A stretch of DNA of 18,457 nt from the NCBI GenBank assembly GCA_903904275.1, contig CAIVBX010000266.1:1-18457 (forward strand). Reading direction: 5' to 3'. Position 1 is the first letter of the stretch, and every line of letters starts with the position of its first letter. Under the pieces are notes generated by a model. The model did not search any database. It was not told the origin of the DNA and saw only the letters and a list, made by a program, of their open reading frames with translations. Origin of the DNA: an uncultured Pseudomonadota bacterium. GTDB lineage: Bacteria > Pseudomonadota > Gammaproteobacteria > Methylococcales > Methylomonadaceae. Made by a program: the position numbers and the translations under genes. This document shows positions 16,711-18,457 of the stretch, piece after piece.

Positions 16711-16800
16711 AATTTTTGTGTTTTTATAGTGAAAGAAAGAAGCATCTAGCACACAGATTGCGTGTTATTAGGCGTTATTATCGCAGATAACCATAAAAAG
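16711..16800 (-). other. hemW-zwf intergenic region
   Basis: 90-nt AT-rich spacer upstream of zwf. No hairpin terminator for hemW and no unambiguous promoter was recognised. A weak -10-like TATAAA lies close to the start codon, but I could not pair it with a -35 box. Confidence 0.35.
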
Positions 16801-17934
16801 TTACGGCAAAAATTTTTGTAAAATGCTGTCCAAAAAATCCCAACCTTGTTCACTACAACGATAAACAAAATTTTGTTCAATCAACAATCCCTTTTTCACA
16901 CAATCGCTCAAAGCAGGTTCAAGTGTTTTTGCGTTCAAACCTGTTGCATTTTTATAATGCGAAAGTGAAAAACCGTCTTTCAAACGCAATTGATTCATCA
17001 CAAATTCAAGCGGTAAATCAGCGATTTCAATCACGTTTTCGATAAATTCATTTTCTTGTTGATAACGTTCAGGATGTTTATTTTTCTGGGTTCGGATAAT
17101 ATGATTCGGTAAATCACAACTCAATTTTCCGTGTGCGCCTGCGCCGATGCCCAAATAATCGCCAAATTGCCAATAATTTAAATTATGCCGACATTGTTTG
17201 CCTTTCAAACTATAAGCGGACACTTCATATTGTGAAAAATCACGTTTGGCTAAAATTTTCTGGCAATGTTTTTGAATTTCAAAAATTTTTTCGTCAGAAG
17301 GCAAAACAGGCGGATAACGATAAAAATAAGTATTTGGTTCAAGCGTCAATTGATAAAACGATAAATGCGTGGGTTCAAGCGCAATCGCGGTACGAATATC
17401 ATTTTCAGTTTGTGCGAGCGTCGATTTTGGCAAGCCAAACATTAAATCTAAATTGAAATTTTCAAAACCGACTTTATGCGCCATTTCAGCCGCTAAAATA
17501 GCTTCTTTGCCATTGTGAACGCGCCCTAATTCAGTCAAAAGTGAATTATCAAAACTCTGCACGCCAATTGATAAACGATTGATGCCAATCGCTCTAAATT
17601 CAGCAAATTTTTCAAATTCAAACGTGCTGGGATTCGCTTCCATTGTGATTTCAATATCAGTCGAAAAATCGAGTTGTTTTTCAACGCCACGCAATAATGT
17701 ATTCATTGCTTCAGGTGAAAATAAACTCGGCGTTCCGCCACCAATAAAAATACTGTGTAACGGGCGTGTGATTTGATAACGTGAAATATCTCGCGCTAAA
17801 TCCGCAAGTAAACAATCAACATAATGGGTTTCAGGAAGCGAATCTTTCATGGCGTGGGAATTGAAATCGCAATACGGGCATTTTTTCAAACACCAAGGAA
17901 TATGAATATATAAACTGAGAGGTAACAAGGACAA
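16801..17934 (-). CDS. hemW: radical SAM family heme chaperone HemW
   Basis: 377 residues. The N-terminus LPLSLYIHIPWCLKKCPYCDFNS carries the C-x3-C-x2-C motif (Cys15, Cys19, Cys22) and GGGTPSLF (65-72) is the SAM-contact motif. RLSIGVQSFD, NLDLMFGLP and GIGAGAHGKL are conserved across the HemN/HemW group. This protein matches HemW, which binds heme, rather than true oxygen-independent coproporphyrinogen oxidase HemN, which has a longer N-terminus and a different cysteine spacing. The only start consistent with the family N-terminus is a TTG at 17934 (or TTG at 17928). An in-frame stop lies 16 nt further upstream, and no ribosome binding site is evident. Confidence 0.93.
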   Translation of the reverse strand: MSLLPLSLYIHIPWCLKKCPYCDFNSHAMKDSLPETHYVDCLLADLARDISRYQITRPLHSIFIGGGTPSLFSPEAMNTLLRGVEKQLDFSTDIEITMEANPSTFEFEKFAEFRAIGINRLSIGVQSFDNSLLTELGRVHNGKEAILAAEMAHKVGFENFNLDLMFGLPKSTLAQTENDIRTAIALEPTHLSFYQLTLEPNTYFYRYPPVLPSDEKIFEIQKHCQKILAKRDFSQYEVSAYSLKGKQCRHNLNYWQFGDYLGIGAGAHGKLSCDLPNHIIRTQKNKHPERYQQENEFIENVIEIADLPLEFVMNQLRLKDGFSLSHYKNATGLNAKTLEPALSDCVKKGLLIEQNFVYRCSEQGWDFLDSILQKFLP

Positions 17935-18055
17935 ATCATCGTGGTAGGTTTAGAATGTTTCGAGTTTAGCACAAAAAAATAACGAGGATTTATGCGGCTT
18001 TTAACTGCCGCCCTTCGCGTTTCTTCAAAGGGCGGTTTTTACAAAAAATTTCAGA
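17935..18055. other. gap between hemW and the RTX gene
   Basis: 121 nt. It holds the presumed hemW promoter region, a GC-rich hairpin (18008-18035) and a possible tiny plus-strand reading frame with a GAGGA ribosome-binding-like site. No confident promoter was identified. Confidence 0.4.
18008..18040 (+). terminator. GC-rich hairpin with T-run on the plus strand
   Basis: CCGCCCTT (18008-18015) pairs with AAGGGCGG (18028-18035) across a 12-nt loop, then TTTTT (18036-18040). The T-run is on the plus strand, yet both flanking genes are on the minus strand. On the minus strand the hairpin follows the RTX stop but lacks a T-run, so it may be a weak terminator or mRNA 3' stem there. A competing small hairpin, GCGGC (17994-17998) with GCCGC (18007-18011), overlaps it. 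Confidence 0.55.
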
Positions 18056-18457
18056 TTACAACATCAAATCACTCGCCACTAAACTGCTTACGCCATTGAG
18101 TTGAATCGCAAAATCGGCTGCGCCGTCTTGATTTACATTGCCATACAAAATATGGCTAGTGGTATCAAAAAATAATTGTCCCGCTTTCGTGAATGTGCCT
18201 GAAAATTTTGCACCATTAACGGGACTTGAAAATGCCTGATTTCCTGCTTTGGTTGTATTTGCATCAATCGTTGAAAGCACAATTTTATCTTTTTCGTTAT
18301 GATTAAAATCAGTAATAACGTCGATTCCTAATGTTGAAATCGGGGCATCTTTAATATCAGTGAAAATAAATTTATCTGCACCCGTACCACCTGTTAATGC
18401 GTCAAAATCAAAACCACCCGTTAAGCTGTCGTTTCCAGTGCCACCATCGATTGAATC
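18056..18457 (-). CDS. RTX-type calcium-binding secreted protein, C-terminal part
   Basis: Partial: the last 133 codons; the gene begins beyond the right edge. The visible part starts in a glycine/aspartate-rich nonapeptide region (DGGTGNDSLTGG, then LTGGTGADKFIF), the calcium-binding beta-roll of RTX proteins. It continues into a non-repetitive C-terminal domain (IDVITDFNHNEKDKIVLSTID…GQLFFDTTSHILYGNVNQDG…SDLML) of the kind found in serralysin-like and other type I-secreted proteins. The extreme C-terminus SDLML resembles an uncleaved type I secretion signal (hydrophobic end after an acidic residue). The enzymatic or adhesive part is outside the window, so the specific function cannot be told. 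No secretion genes are visible. Confidence 0.85.
   Translation of the reverse strand, partial: DSIDGGTGNDSLTGGFDFDALTGGTGADKFIFTDIKDAPISTLGIDVITDFNHNEKDKIVLSTIDANTTKAGNQAFSSPVNGAKFSGTFTKAGQLFFDTTSHILYGNVNQDGAADFAIQLNGVSSLVASDLML

Noticed and set aside
16711..16752. Longer Zwf starting at 16752
   Set aside because: The extra 14 residues do not match the family. The protein naturally begins at MNEKKYKPCD.
1..18457. CRISPR arrays, tRNA/rRNA genes, insertion sequences, phage or defence genes
   Set aside because: No regularly spaced repeats, cloverleaf structures, transposase or phage-like proteins were seen. The window is largely core metabolism.

Overview
This is an AT-rich (roughly 40% GC by eye), gene-dense bacterial chromosome segment. 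The order trpB-trpA-accD-folC-dedD(SPOR)-cvpA-purF is the classical gammaproteobacterial arrangement, and EpmB, HemW and an Aer-type chemoreceptor fit that class. A HisA/HisF-related TIM-barrel protein of the type known from methanogens and from methylotrophs that use tetrahydromethanopterin, together with a NAD-linked [NiFe] hydrogenase module and zwf, makes a low-GC methanotroph or methylotroph (Methylococcales-like) my best guess. That guess is inference: no methane monooxygenase or methanol dehydrogenase gene lies in the window.

Left part, + strand (1-9266). The last codons of trpB overlap trpA by ATGA. They are followed with gaps of 2-6 nt by accD, folC, a SPOR-domain DedD-like protein and cvpA, and then after 50 nt by purF. 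This block covers the last step of tryptophan synthesis, the committed step of fatty acid synthesis, folate polyglutamylation, cell-envelope/division functions and the first step of purine synthesis. Next come a 730-residue PAS-containing, Aer-like methyl-accepting chemotaxis protein and epmB (EF-P lysine 2,3-aminomutase). This strand ends at a strong bidirectional hairpin terminator at 9274-9314.

Right part, - strand (9327-18457). Read in transcription order, an RTX-type calcium-binding protein enters from the right edge (3' end only), then hemW (TTG start), zwf and a hairpin terminator. Seven tightly packed genes follow: a PilZ-domain protein with a long helical insertion, a birA that lacks the DNA-binding domain, coaX (GTG start), a HisA-like protein, and hoxF, hoxU and hoxY. 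Gaps or overlaps in this run never exceed 19 nt.

The most notable points follow. (1) The Hox hydrogenase operon stops after hoxY at the shared terminator, and the catalytic large-subunit gene hoxH is not beside it. (2) The hydrogenase genes are joined to PilZ, biotin ligase, pantothenate kinase and HisA-like genes in one apparent transcription unit. (3) The hairpin behind zwf lies only 18 nt before the start codon of that unit, so it may act as a leader attenuator. (4) The PilZ protein resembles the insertion-bearing atypical PilZ class. No tRNA, rRNA, CRISPR array, insertion sequence or phage gene was seen.
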